This document shows positions 39,340 to 47,786 of a stretch of 62,873 bases of DNA, piece after piece. A model generated the notes under the pieces. It searched no databases. It worked only from the letters and a program-made list of their open reading frames with translations, and was not told the origin of the DNA. The DNA is taken from assembly GCA_020252385.1 (NCBI GenBank), contig JADCDC010000149.1:1-62873 (forward strand). The letters are read 5' to 3'. The first letter of the stretch is position 1. Each line of letters starts with the position of its first letter. The translations under genes and the position numbers were made by a program. Source of the DNA: Aestuariivirga sp. GTDB taxonomy: Bacteria > Pseudomonadota > Alphaproteobacteria > Rhizobiales > Aestuariivirgaceae.

Positions 39340-40008
39340 ATGGCTGTAACCCCCACCTCAATCGTCACGCCGCAGCGCCCTTGGGCTGCGACCGCCGTCG
39401 CCACCACGGCGAACAGCACCTACACGGACACGCCGACCAACAGCGTGCTGCTGACCCGGCAGGACCTGCTGCCGCCCAACCCGTTCACGGTCACGAACGG
39501 CTCGGCTGTGGTGACGGTTTCACACCCCGATCACGGCCTTTTCACGGGGATGCAGGTCACGATCAGCGGTGCAGCTGCGGTCGGCGGCATCACGCCCTCG
39601 GGCGCATACACCATCACCGTGACGGGCGTGGACGCCTACACCTTCACCCACGGCTCCAACGCCACGTCGAACGCGACGGGCGGCGGCACGGCGGTTCTGG
39701 CGCAACTGGCCCGGACCTCGGCCAACGGCGTGCGGGTCACGAGGCTCACGGCGCTGGCTCGGGCGACGGTGGCGGCCACTGAACTGCAACTCTACGTCTC
39801 GAACGACGGCGGCACGACCAAGCGGTTCATGCGCTCGGTGCTGATGCCCGCCTACACGGTGGCGCAGACCACCGGGCAGACGGCGGTTGACTTCGGCTAC
39901 TCGGACAGCAGTCCGCTGATCCTGAACGCCTCCGAGACGCTGTATGTGGCGATTGGCGTGTCGCTGGCCAACGGCGTTGTGTTCCGCGCCGAGGGTTTCA
40001 GCTACTAA
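39340..40008 (+). CDS. Structural protein, beta-sandwich type
   Basis: 222 residues. VTNGSAVVTVSHPDHGLFTG and VTGVDAYTFTHGSNATSNAT form an Ig-like strand repeat, then a second beta domain (RVTRLTALARATVAATELQL). Probably a virion surface or fibre protein. No named family. Confidence 0.55.
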   Translation: MAVTPTSIVTPQRPWAATAVATTANSTYTDTPTNSVLLTRQDLLPPNPFTVTNGSAVVTVSHPDHGLFTGMQVTISGAAAVGGITPSGAYTITVTGVDAYTFTHGSNATSNATGGGTAVLAQLARTSANGVRVTRLTALARATVAATELQLYVSNDGGTTKRFMRSVLMPAYTVAQTTGQTAVDFGYSDSSPLILNASETLYVAIGVSLANGVVFRAEGFSY

Positions 40009-40009
40009 C

Positions 40010-41326
40010 ATGCCTGTCAACACCCTCGGTCCTGTTGGTCTGACAGCCCAGTCCATGAGCATGGCTGCTGGGACCCAGAGCCTGTTCGAGGGCGGCATGA
40101 GGATGCAGGCTCAGGGGATGGATGGGCGGAAGAAGGGGGCGAGCTCTCACTGGCTCGCCATACTCGGAAACGCCAACCAAAATCGCGGCTTCAGCATATC
40201 AGTCGACGACGCGGGGAGATGCATTGTCGCCGGATCAAGCGCGGGAGGCCTCTTCCCGGTAAGCGTTTTTAGGCTTACCCCCGGCGGGCAACTACTCTGG
40301 TCAAACACGCTTCCGCCGACGATCGGTTCAAGCGAGGGCGACGTTTCCGTTGTCGCGAACCCCGCGGGATCCGCAAATCTGGTGAGCGGAAACTTTCTAA
40401 GCGGCGCAGTTGGCTTCTTCGCCTCAATCTCTCAAGCGGGCGATATCCAAGTCCAAAGAAACACCGATCAATCGGGCAATGGCGCCAGGTTTCTTTCATG
40501 TGCGGTCGCAAAAACCGGAAGCACATACGCGGCTGGGCAACTTTTGATCTTTTCTCCGTTTCAGTGCCGAAGTTCAGTGGTCAAATACACAACTTCGGGC
40601 GGCGTAGACTGGGCGCGACTTTTTGAATATGGCGGCGGCAATTCTCCGCAGTATTTCAACGGCGTAAGTCTGGACGCGGATGAAAACTCCTACGTTTGCG
40701 GCGTTGAGTTTGGCCTCGTAGCGAAACTCAATTCAGCCGGTGCCGTGCAGTTCCAGAAGCAAATTACAGGGTCTTTCAACGCCAAAGATGTCGCAGCGTC
40801 ACCCTCGGGCCGGTTTTATGTTGTCGGCGAGGAGCAATCGGCGGCTGCCGTCATTGTGTGCTTCGACCCCTCGGGTTCCCAGCAGTGGTCGCGGTCTCTG
40901 GGCGGCGGCGTGTTTAATGCGGTGGCGGTGGACGCTTCTGGCGACGTCTACGCCTGCGGGACGCAAGGATCGGCGCTCTGCCTCGCCAAATACTCCTCAA
41001 GCGGGAGGCTTTTGTGGCAGCGCACAGTTAGCGGCGGCGGGGGCAGCGAAGGGAATGGCGTCGCTGTTTCCGGGAACAATGTGTATTTCACCGGAAAGGT
41101 GTCAACAAACGCAGACGACTTTCTCGTCGGAAAAGTGCCAGCGGATGGCTCAAAGACGGGCACGGTTGGCGCGTTGCAGTATTCCGTTTCGGCATTTGCA
41201 GACGCGGCGTGGGCTTACAGTGAGACCTCGTCCAGCCTCGCAACCACTACCGTGACGCCAAACAACGCCACGCCGACATACACACCGACGCCTTTCGCTT
41301 TGACTAACTCGGTCGGAGACCTTTGA
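40010..41326 (+). CDS. Beta-propeller protein, candidate receptor-binding or fibre protein
   Basis: 438 residues. After a short lead, six or so repeats of about 50 residues alternate strands such as YVCGVEFGLVAKLNSAGAVQ, YVVGEEQSAAAVIVCFDPSG and YACGTQGSALCLAKYSSSGR, an SBBP/WD-like beta-propeller. The C-terminus is Thr-rich. Codon usage is visibly less GC-biased than its neighbours (many A/T third positions), a sign of recent import. Its place among fibre genes suggests a swapped host-recognition module. Confidence 0.6.
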   Translation: MPVNTLGPVGLTAQSMSMAAGTQSLFEGGMRMQAQGMDGRKKGASSHWLAILGNANQNRGFSISVDDAGRCIVAGSSAGGLFPVSVFRLTPGGQLLWSNTLPPTIGSSEGDVSVVANPAGSANLVSGNFLSGAVGFFASISQAGDIQVQRNTDQSGNGARFLSCAVAKTGSTYAAGQLLIFSPFQCRSSVVKYTTSGGVDWARLFEYGGGNSPQYFNGVSLDADENSYVCGVEFGLVAKLNSAGAVQFQKQITGSFNAKDVAASPSGRFYVVGEEQSAAAVIVCFDPSGSQQWSRSLGGGVFNAVAVDASGDVYACGTQGSALCLAKYSSSGRLLWQRTVSGGGGSEGNGVAVSGNNVYFTGKVSTNADDFLVGKVPADGSKTGTVGALQYSVSAFADAAWAYSETSSSLATTTVTPNNATPTYTPTPFALTNSVGDL

Positions 41327-41754
41327 TGCTCTACCAACGCAAGACCCTCCCCGACACCCTCATGGGCGACCCCGCCCCGCTTCCCACCGAACTGGTGGGC
41401 CTGTCGGACGCCTGCCTTGCCGACCTGTCCGCCGCCGTGCCCGACGCGGCTGTGGAACTCGGCTACGTCAATCAGGGCTTCTTCCCCTTCACGCCCCCGC
41501 CTCCCGAACCGGAGCCGGTGGACGAGCTGCACAAGGTGGACTTCCTGCGGCTGTTCACCCAGGCCGAGCGCATCGCCATCCGTTCCGCTGCGAAGGTCAA
41601 CCCCATCGTCGAGGACTATCAGGCGATGCTCGACGCGGCGACGGTCATCCGGCTGTCGGACGCCGACATTCAGGAGGGCATTCCGGACCTTGAGGACGCG
41701 GGGCTGATTGGACCCGGGCGGGCGGTGCAAATCCTTGCTGGGGAAAATCCGTGA
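41326..41754 (+). CDS. Hypothetical protein, possible tail assembly chaperone
   Basis: 142 residues from ATG 41326. The C-terminal HKVDFLRLFTQAERIAIRSA, YQAMLDAATVIRLSDADIQE and AGLIGPGRA are a conserved unit I have seen in small proteins next to fibre genes. Pro-rich linker in the middle. Role in fibre assembly is a guess from context. Confidence 0.5.
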   Translation: MLYQRKTLPDTLMGDPAPLPTELVGLSDACLADLSAAVPDAAVELGYVNQGFFPFTPPPPEPEPVDELHKVDFLRLFTQAERIAIRSAAKVNPIVEDYQAMLDAATVIRLSDADIQEGIPDLEDAGLIGPGRAVQILAGENP

Positions 41755-42323
41755 GGAAGGAATTTCCGCAGCAGGAGACCTACGTCCCCGGACGCCCGAT
41801 CCTGACCTACTTCCGGCGGCTCTTTGTGGTGCTGGACCAGCTGCTGAACGCGGTCACGGGCGGATCGCCGGATGAAACGGTATCGTCGCGGATCGATAAG
41901 GACACGGAGAAGGGCCGTCTTGTTCCCTGCATCCTCTGCGTTCTGCTCGGATGGATTGACCCGGATCATTGCGCAAAAGCGCGCGAGCGGGATGAGGGCA
42001 AGATTTCAGGTCTGCCCACGCCAAAACTGACCGTCGGTCGCTACATCCAAAATGTCGGCATCGCGTTGAGCCAGCTGCTGAACGTGATTTTCGGCGGGGA
42101 CGAAGACGAGCGACTGTCCTCGCGGGCGGGGAAGGATGCGCGCCGTGGCCGCAAGCTGGCCTGCATTTTCTGCCGTTTCCTCGACCTGTTTGACCCCGAC
42201 CACTGCGAGAAAGCCATCGAGCGTGACGAGGGCAAGCGCCCCGGCCAATACGATCCGCCCCCGGGCCTTGAGCAGCGCTACGAGAAGCGCTGGGTCTACC
42301 CGCCCCGGCATGACTGGAGTTAA
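41751..42323 (+). CDS. Protein with duplicated CxxC...DPDHC domain
   Basis: 190 residues made of two homologous halves: LDQLLNAVTGGSPDETVSSR...CILCVLLGWIDPDHCAKARE and LSQLLNVIFGGDEDERLSSR...CIFCRFLDLFDPDHCEKAIE. Single-domain versions occur in many phages near lysis genes. The conserved Cys/His (CxxC...DPDHC) suggest metal binding. Function unknown. Confidence 0.6.
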   Translation: MRKEFPQQETYVPGRPILTYFRRLFVVLDQLLNAVTGGSPDETVSSRIDKDTEKGRLVPCILCVLLGWIDPDHCAKARERDEGKISGLPTPKLTVGRYIQNVGIALSQLLNVIFGGDEDERLSSRAGKDARRGRKLACIFCRFLDLFDPDHCEKAIERDEGKRPGQYDPPPGLEQRYEKRWVYPPRHDWS

Positions 42324-42328
42324 CCGCT

Positions 42329-42562
42329 ATGGAATGGGACGCCATCCTGCAAACCCTTGCGGCTCTGGTCATGGCGCTAGGGGGTTGGTTCATGCGTGAG
42401 TTGTGGGGCGCCGTGAAGGAGTTGCGAGTGGACCTCGCCACCCTGCGCGCCGACCTGCCCAAAGAGTATGTGTCCAAGGACGATTTCCGTCAGGACATCG
42501 GGCGGATCCACGAACTGCTGGACAAAATCTACGACAAGTTGGATACGAAGGCCCCCCTGTAA
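42329..42562 (+). CDS. Small membrane protein with coiled coil (holin-like)
   Basis: 77 residues. One N-terminal membrane helix (ILQTLAALVMALGGWFMREL) followed by a coiled-coil (LRVDLATLRADLPKEY, IGRIHELLDKIYDKLD). Similar single-helix proteins accompany lysis cassettes. Could be a class III-like holin or a holin modulator. Confidence 0.5.
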   Translation: MEWDAILQTLAALVMALGGWFMRELWGAVKELRVDLATLRADLPKEYVSKDDFRQDIGRIHELLDKIYDKLDTKAPL

Positions 42563-42581
42563 CAGCCGCAAGGAGCATTGC

Positions 42582-43529
42582 GTGCGACACACAGACGAAC
42601 AGTTCATCGCCGCATGGCGGGAAAGCCTTTGCTCGCCCGCCGCAACCGCCCGCACACTCAACATCGACGTCCGCGCCGTATATCGCCGACGCCAGCGGAT
42701 GGTGGACCGCGGAATCGTGCTTGAGACGCACCCGGCAACCACTTCGGGAGCAATGCAATCGACTTACACGCAGGCTTGGTCCTACCCCCGCGAGCGCACC
42801 ATCCAAGTCGACAACGGCCACATCGTCATCTTCTCCGACGCCCACTTCTGGCCCGGCAACCGCACCGTCGCCAACGAGGCGCTGCTCACCCTGATCAAGC
42901 GGCTCAAGCCCGTCCGCGTCGTGGCGAACGGCGACATCTTCGACGGCGCCCGGGTCAGCCGCCACGACCCCCACGGCTGGGGCCAGCCGCCCTCGGTCAA
43001 GGAGGAACTGGACGCCTGCCTTGAGCGCCTGCACGAGATCGCTCTCGCCGCCCCGCGCGGAACCCATCTCGACTGGAACATCGGCAACCACGACATGCGC
43101 TTCGACAAGGCGCTCGCCATCAACGCGCCGCAATACGACGGCGTCCTTGAGCGGCTCGCCGACAAGTTCCCCGAGTGGGAACTGGCCTGGTCCATGCGCG
43201 TCAACAACACGGTCATGATCAAGCATCGTCAGGCCAACGGCATCCACGCGGCATACAACAACACCCTCAAGGGCGGCCTGTCGATGGTGACGGGCCACCT
43301 GCACCGCCTCGCCGTGACGCCGTGGGCCGACTACAATGGTCGGCGCTGGGGCGTCGACACCGGCACCCTGTCCGACCCGCTCGGCCCGCAGTTTGAGTAT
43401 CTGGAGAACAACGCCACGCCGTGGACCTCCGGCTTCGCGGTGCTGACGTTCAAGGACGGTCGCCTCCTGCCTCCCGAACTGTGCGAGGTGCTGGACGGCG
43501 TGGCCTACTTCCGCGGAGAAGCGGTGTGA
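42582..43529 (+). CDS. Metallophosphoesterase with N-terminal HTH
   Basis: 315 residues from GTG 42582 with AAGGAG upstream. Residues 1-45 look like an HTH (SPAATARTLNIDVRAVYRRR). The catalytic domain has the calcineurin-like motifs IVIFSDAHFW, VANGDIFDG, NIGNHDMRF and VTGHLHR. It is a nuclease, phosphatase or nucleotide hydrolase; substrate unknown. Sitting inside the lysis region, it is coupled to the holin candidate by a GTGA overlap. Confidence 0.75.
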   Translation: MRHTDEQFIAAWRESLCSPAATARTLNIDVRAVYRRRQRMVDRGIVLETHPATTSGAMQSTYTQAWSYPRERTIQVDNGHIVIFSDAHFWPGNRTVANEALLTLIKRLKPVRVVANGDIFDGARVSRHDPHGWGQPPSVKEELDACLERLHEIALAAPRGTHLDWNIGNHDMRFDKALAINAPQYDGVLERLADKFPEWELAWSMRVNNTVMIKHRQANGIHAAYNNTLKGGLSMVTGHLHRLAVTPWADYNGRRWGVDTGTLSDPLGPQFEYLENNATPWTSGFAVLTFKDGRLLPPELCEVLDGVAYFRGEAV

Positions 43530-43780
43530 TCAAAGAGGTCCAGTGGTTCTGGCGCCGGCTGTTCACCTTCCTGTTCACGGGGGTCAACAGCCTTGCTGTC
43601 GCCACCATCGTCTGGAAGATCGACGACCCGGGCGCTCTCAAGTGGATCGGCTTGGGCCTCATCTTTGCGAACATCATGCTCGCCTTCGTCTACATGGCGG
43701 GCGCCACGCTCGTCGACCTGACCCGCCTCAAGTCCGAAGCCATCAAGACGGCGGAAGAGGTCAAGGAGATCATCACATGA
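43526..43780 (+). CDS. Holin candidate (two membrane helices)
   Basis: 84 residues from GTG 43526. Two hydrophobic helices (FTFLFTGVNSLAVATIVW; WIGLGLIFANIMLAFVYMAG) and a charged C-terminal tail (LKSEAIKTAEEVKEIIT). It lies immediately before Rz, Rz1 and the endolysin, so it is the best candidate for the hole-forming lysis protein. Confidence 0.6.
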   Translation: MIKEVQWFWRRLFTFLFTGVNSLAVATIVWKIDDPGALKWIGLGLIFANIMLAFVYMAGATLVDLTRLKSEAIKTAEEVKEIIT

Positions 43781-44136
43781 GGCGCTACGTCATCGCCTTC
43801 GCCATCACCTTCGTGGTCTTCTGCCTCATCGTGGCGGGCTACTACAAAGTGATGTTCGACCTCCAGCGCAAGCGCAACCAGGTCGCCGCCGCTGAGATCG
43901 CCGCCACCAAACAGGCGCTTGAAGCCTCAGAGACCTACACCGAGAAAACCGTCGTCATCCGGGAGAAGGGCAGTGCAGCCACACAACGTATATACAAAGC
44001 GCCGAGCGCGGACAGCCCTGTGCCTGACGGCGTGTTGTCTGCTTGGCGCGACGGCATTAGCCGGTTGCGCGACCCCAGCGCCAAGGCAGCCGATCCCGCA
44101 GGCGTTCAAGGAGCCGTGCAAGGGGCCGGAGGATAA
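43777..44136 (+). CDS. Rz-like inner-membrane spanin
   Basis: 119 residues. One N-terminal membrane helix (RRYVIAFAITFVVFCLIVAG), then a coiled coil (QRKRNQVAAAEIAATKQALE). The Rz1 gene is embedded in its 3' half in another frame, the standard arrangement for i-spanin/o-spanin pairs. The pair disrupts the outer membrane during lysis. Confidence 0.7.
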   Translation: MRRYVIAFAITFVVFCLIVAGYYKVMFDLQRKRNQVAAAEIAATKQALEASETYTEKTVVIREKGSAATQRIYKAPSADSPVPDGVLSAWRDGISRLRDPSAKAADPAGVQGAVQGAGG

Positions 44137-44272
44137 CGTCAAGACCATCGCGGACCTCGCCGCCTTCTCCGTGCGGCAAGAGGTTGCGCTACAGGACTGC
44201 GAGGCCAAGCGGGTGGGTCTCGTCTCCCTGATCGACAAGCCCGCTGGCAAGCCTTGGTGGAGGTTCTGGTGA
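43973..44272 (+). CDS. Rz1-like outer-membrane spanin lipoprotein
   Basis: 99 residues from GTG 43973, with GGGAGAAGG just upstream, +1 frame relative to Rz. It has a basic start, a hydrophobic stretch and a lipobox (CCLLGATALAGC), followed by Pro-rich ATPAPRQPIPQ. This is the o-spanin partner of Rz. The start is inferred because no ATG lies in a suitable place. Confidence 0.65.
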   Translation: MQPHNVYTKRRARTALCLTACCLLGATALAGCATPAPRQPIPQAFKEPCKGPEDNVKTIADLAAFSVRQEVALQDCEAKRVGLVSLIDKPAGKPWWRFW

Positions 44273-44766
44273 CTGGACCGCTCTGGTATCGCGTAGCCGA
44301 GAAGCAGATTGGCGTGAAGGAGATCCCCGGCGCCAAGTCAAACCCGACGATCCTGTCGTGGGCCAAGGCCCTCGGTTCACGGCTCGGCATCGCCTACACG
44401 AACGACGACACCCCGTGGTGCGGCGTGTTCACCGGCTACTGCGTCCAAGCCGCAGGCTTCAGGCCTCCGCCCATCGCCGTGCGCGCCAAGGCGTGGGCGA
44501 CGTGGGGCGAGCCGCTCGTCACCCCGACGCTCGGCTGCGTCCTCGTGTTTGAGCGACCCGGCGGTGGGCATGTCGGCTTCTACGCCGGCGAGACGACCAC
44601 CGCTTACCGTGTGCTGGGCGGCAACCAGTCCAACAGCGTCAACTATGCGTGGCTCGCCAAGGACCGCTGCATCGCCATGCGCTGGCCGGACAACAGCGCC
44701 CCTATCGTGCCGGTGCGCGTCACAGGGTTCAACGACCCGAAGCGGGTTTCGACCAACGAGGCGTAA
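44269..44766 (+). CDS. Endolysin, cysteine-peptidase (TIGR02594/NlpC-P60/CHAP-like)
   Basis: 165 residues from GTG 44269 (GTGA overlap). YRVAEKQIGVKEIPGAKSNP, then the catalytic Cys in TPWCGVFTGYCVQAAG, His in GGHVGFYAGE, and NQSNSVN. The pattern fits the TIGR02594 family of phage peptidoglycan amidase/endopeptidases. No signal peptide; release through the holin is expected. Confidence 0.8.
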   Translation: MTGPLWYRVAEKQIGVKEIPGAKSNPTILSWAKALGSRLGIAYTNDDTPWCGVFTGYCVQAAGFRPPPIAVRAKAWATWGEPLVTPTLGCVLVFERPGGGHVGFYAGETTTAYRVLGGNQSNSVNYAWLAKDRCIAMRWPDNSAPIVPVRVTGFNDPKRVSTNEA

Positions 44767-44870
44767 CCCATTCGGTTGGCGCATCGCGCCGATTGTGCTA
44801 GGCTATTCAGACGAGGCGGTCGCGGCCCACCACAGGGCTACGGCGTCAAGGCTCCCGACAACGGTGCTCC

Positions 44871-45515
44871 ATGGCGACGACGACCACCTTCACGACCCTC
44901 AAGGAAGATGTGCAGCGGTATCTTGAGCGTGGCTCCACGCTCGGGAACGACCCTGTCATCATCGAGCAGCTTCCGCGCCTGATCAATCTGGCCGAGCGGC
45001 GCATCGCCCGTGAACTCAAGGTGCAGGGCTTCATCAGCGTCGTCACCGGCCAGTTCACAGCCGGCCAGTCGGTGTACGCCAAGCCCGACCGTTGGCGCGA
45101 CACGGTGTCGGTCAACATCGGCGTGGGCTCTACCCGCAAGCAGGTGTTCCCTCGGTCCTACGAGTACTCGCGCCAGTACTGGCCTGACGAGAGCCTTACC
45201 GCCGAGCCGGATTTCTACAGCGACTACGACAGCAGCCACTGGCTGATCGCCCCGACGCCGGACGCCACGTACCCGTTCGAGATTCTCTATTACGAGTTGC
45301 CGCCGCTGCTTGACGACACGGTGCAGACGAACTGGTTGACCGACTACGCGCCCCAACTGCTGCTCTACGGCACGCTGCTGGAGGCGACCCCCTTCCTCAA
45401 GAACGACGAGCGCATACAGGTCTGGCAGAGCATGTACGACCGCGCCGCCGCCATGCTCAATGGCGAGGACCTCGCCAAGGTCCTCGACCGCAACTCCACC
45501 CGCAAGGAGGCGTAG
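44871..45515 (+). CDS. Phage adaptor protein (gp4-like)
   Basis: 214 residues. LKEDVQRYLERGSTLGNDPV, EQLPRLINLAERRIARELKV, YAKPDRWRDTVSVNIG and YYELPPLLDDTVQTNWLTDY are the conserved elements of podoviral head-tail adaptor proteins. It probably binds the portal and lengthens the neck. A weak promoter (TTGGCG-17-TAGGCT) may lie in the gap upstream at 44775-44803. Confidence 0.7.
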   Translation: MATTTTFTTLKEDVQRYLERGSTLGNDPVIIEQLPRLINLAERRIARELKVQGFISVVTGQFTAGQSVYAKPDRWRDTVSVNIGVGSTRKQVFPRSYEYSRQYWPDESLTAEPDFYSDYDSSHWLIAPTPDATYPFEILYYELPPLLDDTVQTNWLTDYAPQLLLYGTLLEATPFLKNDERIQVWQSMYDRAAAMLNGEDLAKVLDRNSTRKEA

Positions 45516-47786
45516 GTGTCCTACACGCAAGTCTTCGGGGGCACGACCCTCTATCCCTCCGACGTATCGTATCTGGCCCTGTCGCTTACAGCGGACACCA
45601 CGCTGGAGTGGCCGCTGGAGTCCAGCACCCTCGCGCCGGTAGCCGCCTCGATCATCGACGTCACGCCGACTGGCGCGTTCGCCATCACCATGCCCGACGC
45701 CACGCTCACGGCTCCGGGGCAGACGGTGCTGTTCAATAACCTCGGGCCGTCAGTCGTCACGGTGCTCAAGAGCGGGGGTGGCGTGCTGTGCTCCCTTGGC
45801 GCGGGCGAGCAGTGGCAGGTCTACCTGTCCAGCAACACCACCGCCGCAGGCGACTGGAGGGTTTTCCGCTACGGTGCAGCCACCGCTTCGGCGCAGGCCG
45901 CCTCGCTGGCGGGCTACGGGCTGGTCGCTGTCGGGAACACGCTGGCTCAGGCGCAACAGGTCACGCTGTTCAACAGTTCCTACTCGCCGGGCGCCGCCGA
46001 CCGCAGCAAGGCGCTCGTGTGGACCGGCAGTTCGGGGACACTTAACCTGCCCGTCGCATCCGCAGTCGGGAACGACTATTTCCTGAGCGTCCGTAACAGT
46101 GGGACCGGCGCGCTTCTGGTCGACGGCGCCGGCAGCGACCTGGTTAACGGCGCGGCGTCCTTGTCCATGCAGCCCGGCGACAGTGCGGTCTTCATCACGG
46201 ACGGCGCCAACTGGTACACCGTGGGGCTCGGGCAGGACCCGGTGTTCGCGTTCGACTACACGTCAGTGTCTGTGTCGGGGTCTACCTACACACTGTCGGG
46301 AACGGAACTTAACCGGGTTGCGTATCGCTTCGTCGGCACGCTCACCTCGGACATCGTCGTGCGGGTCCCGAACACGGTGCAGCAGTACTGGGTGTGGAAC
46401 GACACCACGGGCGGCTCTTTCACACTCAGCGTCGCAACGCTGACGCAGTCCGCGCCACTGGTGGTGCCCCGGGGCTCGCGGGGGATTTACTACTCGGACG
46501 GCTCGAACATGGTGAAGGCCGACACGGCGTCGATCTCACTGCCGATTAACCTGAGCGATGGTGGCACCGGCGCGAGCACGGCTGCGGGCGCGCGGATAAA
46601 CCTTGGCGGATCGTCTGTCGGCATCGCGGTGTTCACCGCGGCGACCTCGCAGGCAGCCCAAGCGGCTATCGGCATCCCGGTCCCGCCGCCGTTCTCGCTG
46701 GGCACGGGCGTCTGGAACGGCGTGACGCCAACCCAACTTGACCTCACGATCCCGGTCGGCGTGGCGTACTCTCAGTCAGCCGGCCAGCAGATAATCTTCA
46801 AGGTGCCCACGTCCAGCCCGTCGGGGGCCATAACCCTCAAGGTCGGGTCGAACGCTGCGGTGTCGCTGGTCAACGTCGACGGGTCGGCGATGAACCTGCA
46901 AGACCTCATGCCCGCCGCCTCCTACTTGGCGATTTTCGACGGCACCCGGTTCCAACTCCAGACGCCCACCAACTCGGTCCTTAGCGGATACGCGCAGGCC
47001 ACCAACGGCGCCATCTCCGGCTACATCGTGTCTAATGATGTGACGAATCCGAACACGACGTTGAACATTTCCGTCGGCAACTGCCGGGACAGCACCAACA
47101 GCCGGAACATCCCGCGCACAGCGGGCATCATCAAGAACCTGTTTGCCGTATGGGCGGCTGGCACGAACCAAGGCGGGCGCGACGTCGCCACGGCCCCCGC
47201 AGCCAACGAGACCTGGCACGTACACGCCATTCTCAACGGGACCAGCGGGGTGACGGACGTTTTGCTGTCGAAGTCGGCGACCGCACCGACGCTCCCTTCG
47301 GGCTACACCCACTTCCGGCGTGTCATGTCGGTGGTCCTTGACTCGTCCGCCAACATCAAGGGTTTCGTGCAGTCTGGCAGCTATGTCCAGTTGAAGGTCC
47401 GCAACGCCGAGTTCGCGACCACCTCAAACGGTGTCGCCGCCGGCACTCTGCGCAACATGCAGGTGCCTCTTGGCCTGAAGCTGCTCCTCGATGTCTACTA
47501 CCAGAGCACGACGAGTGGGGGCAGCACAACCGACCCGGCGTTCAGCGGCTGCTTCGACCCCGACGTCGGCGTGCCGAACGGCACTCTGGCCACCAACAAC
47601 AACGCTAGGTGGGCGCAACTCCGCATACAGTGGGGCGGGTCGAACCTCGACCTGCGGTACCAGACGACCATGCTTCAGGTCTACACGAACACCAACGCTC
47701 AGATTTTCACCGCGTCCAACGACACCGGCGACGTCATCGCGGGTGGTGTGGTCGGCTGGCTCGACCCAAGGGACAATTTCTTCTGA
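45516..47786 (+). CDS. Tail fibre protein
   Basis: 756 residues from GTG 45516 with AAGGAGG. N-terminal part TTLYPSDVSYLALSLTADTT and LEWPLESSTLAPVAASIIDV is typical of the virion-binding part of podoviral fibres; the shaft is beta-rich (SGTLNLPVASAVGNDYFLSV; SDGGTGASTAAGARINLGGS), and the distal domain from about residue 500 is unrecognised. It is the main adsorption fibre candidate; the SGNH hydrolase follows directly. Confidence 0.7.
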   Translation: MSYTQVFGGTTLYPSDVSYLALSLTADTTLEWPLESSTLAPVAASIIDVTPTGAFAITMPDATLTAPGQTVLFNNLGPSVVTVLKSGGGVLCSLGAGEQWQVYLSSNTTAAGDWRVFRYGAATASAQAASLAGYGLVAVGNTLAQAQQVTLFNSSYSPGAADRSKALVWTGSSGTLNLPVASAVGNDYFLSVRNSGTGALLVDGAGSDLVNGAASLSMQPGDSAVFITDGANWYTVGLGQDPVFAFDYTSVSVSGSTYTLSGTELNRVAYRFVGTLTSDIVVRVPNTVQQYWVWNDTTGGSFTLSVATLTQSAPLVVPRGSRGIYYSDGSNMVKADTASISLPINLSDGGTGASTAAGARINLGGSSVGIAVFTAATSQAAQAAIGIPVPPPFSLGTGVWNGVTPTQLDLTIPVGVAYSQSAGQQIIFKVPTSSPSGAITLKVGSNAAVSLVNVDGSAMNLQDLMPAASYLAIFDGTRFQLQTPTNSVLSGYAQATNGAISGYIVSNDVTNPNTTLNISVGNCRDSTNSRNIPRTAGIIKNLFAVWAAGTNQGGRDVATAPAANETWHVHAILNGTSGVTDVLLSKSATAPTLPSGYTHFRRVMSVVLDSSANIKGFVQSGSYVQLKVRNAEFATTSNGVAAGTLRNMQVPLGLKLLLDVYYQSTTSGGSTTDPAFSGCFDPDVGVPNGTLATNNNARWAQLRIQWGGSNLDLRYQTTMLQVYTNTNAQIFTASNDTGDVIAGGVVGWLDPRDNFF

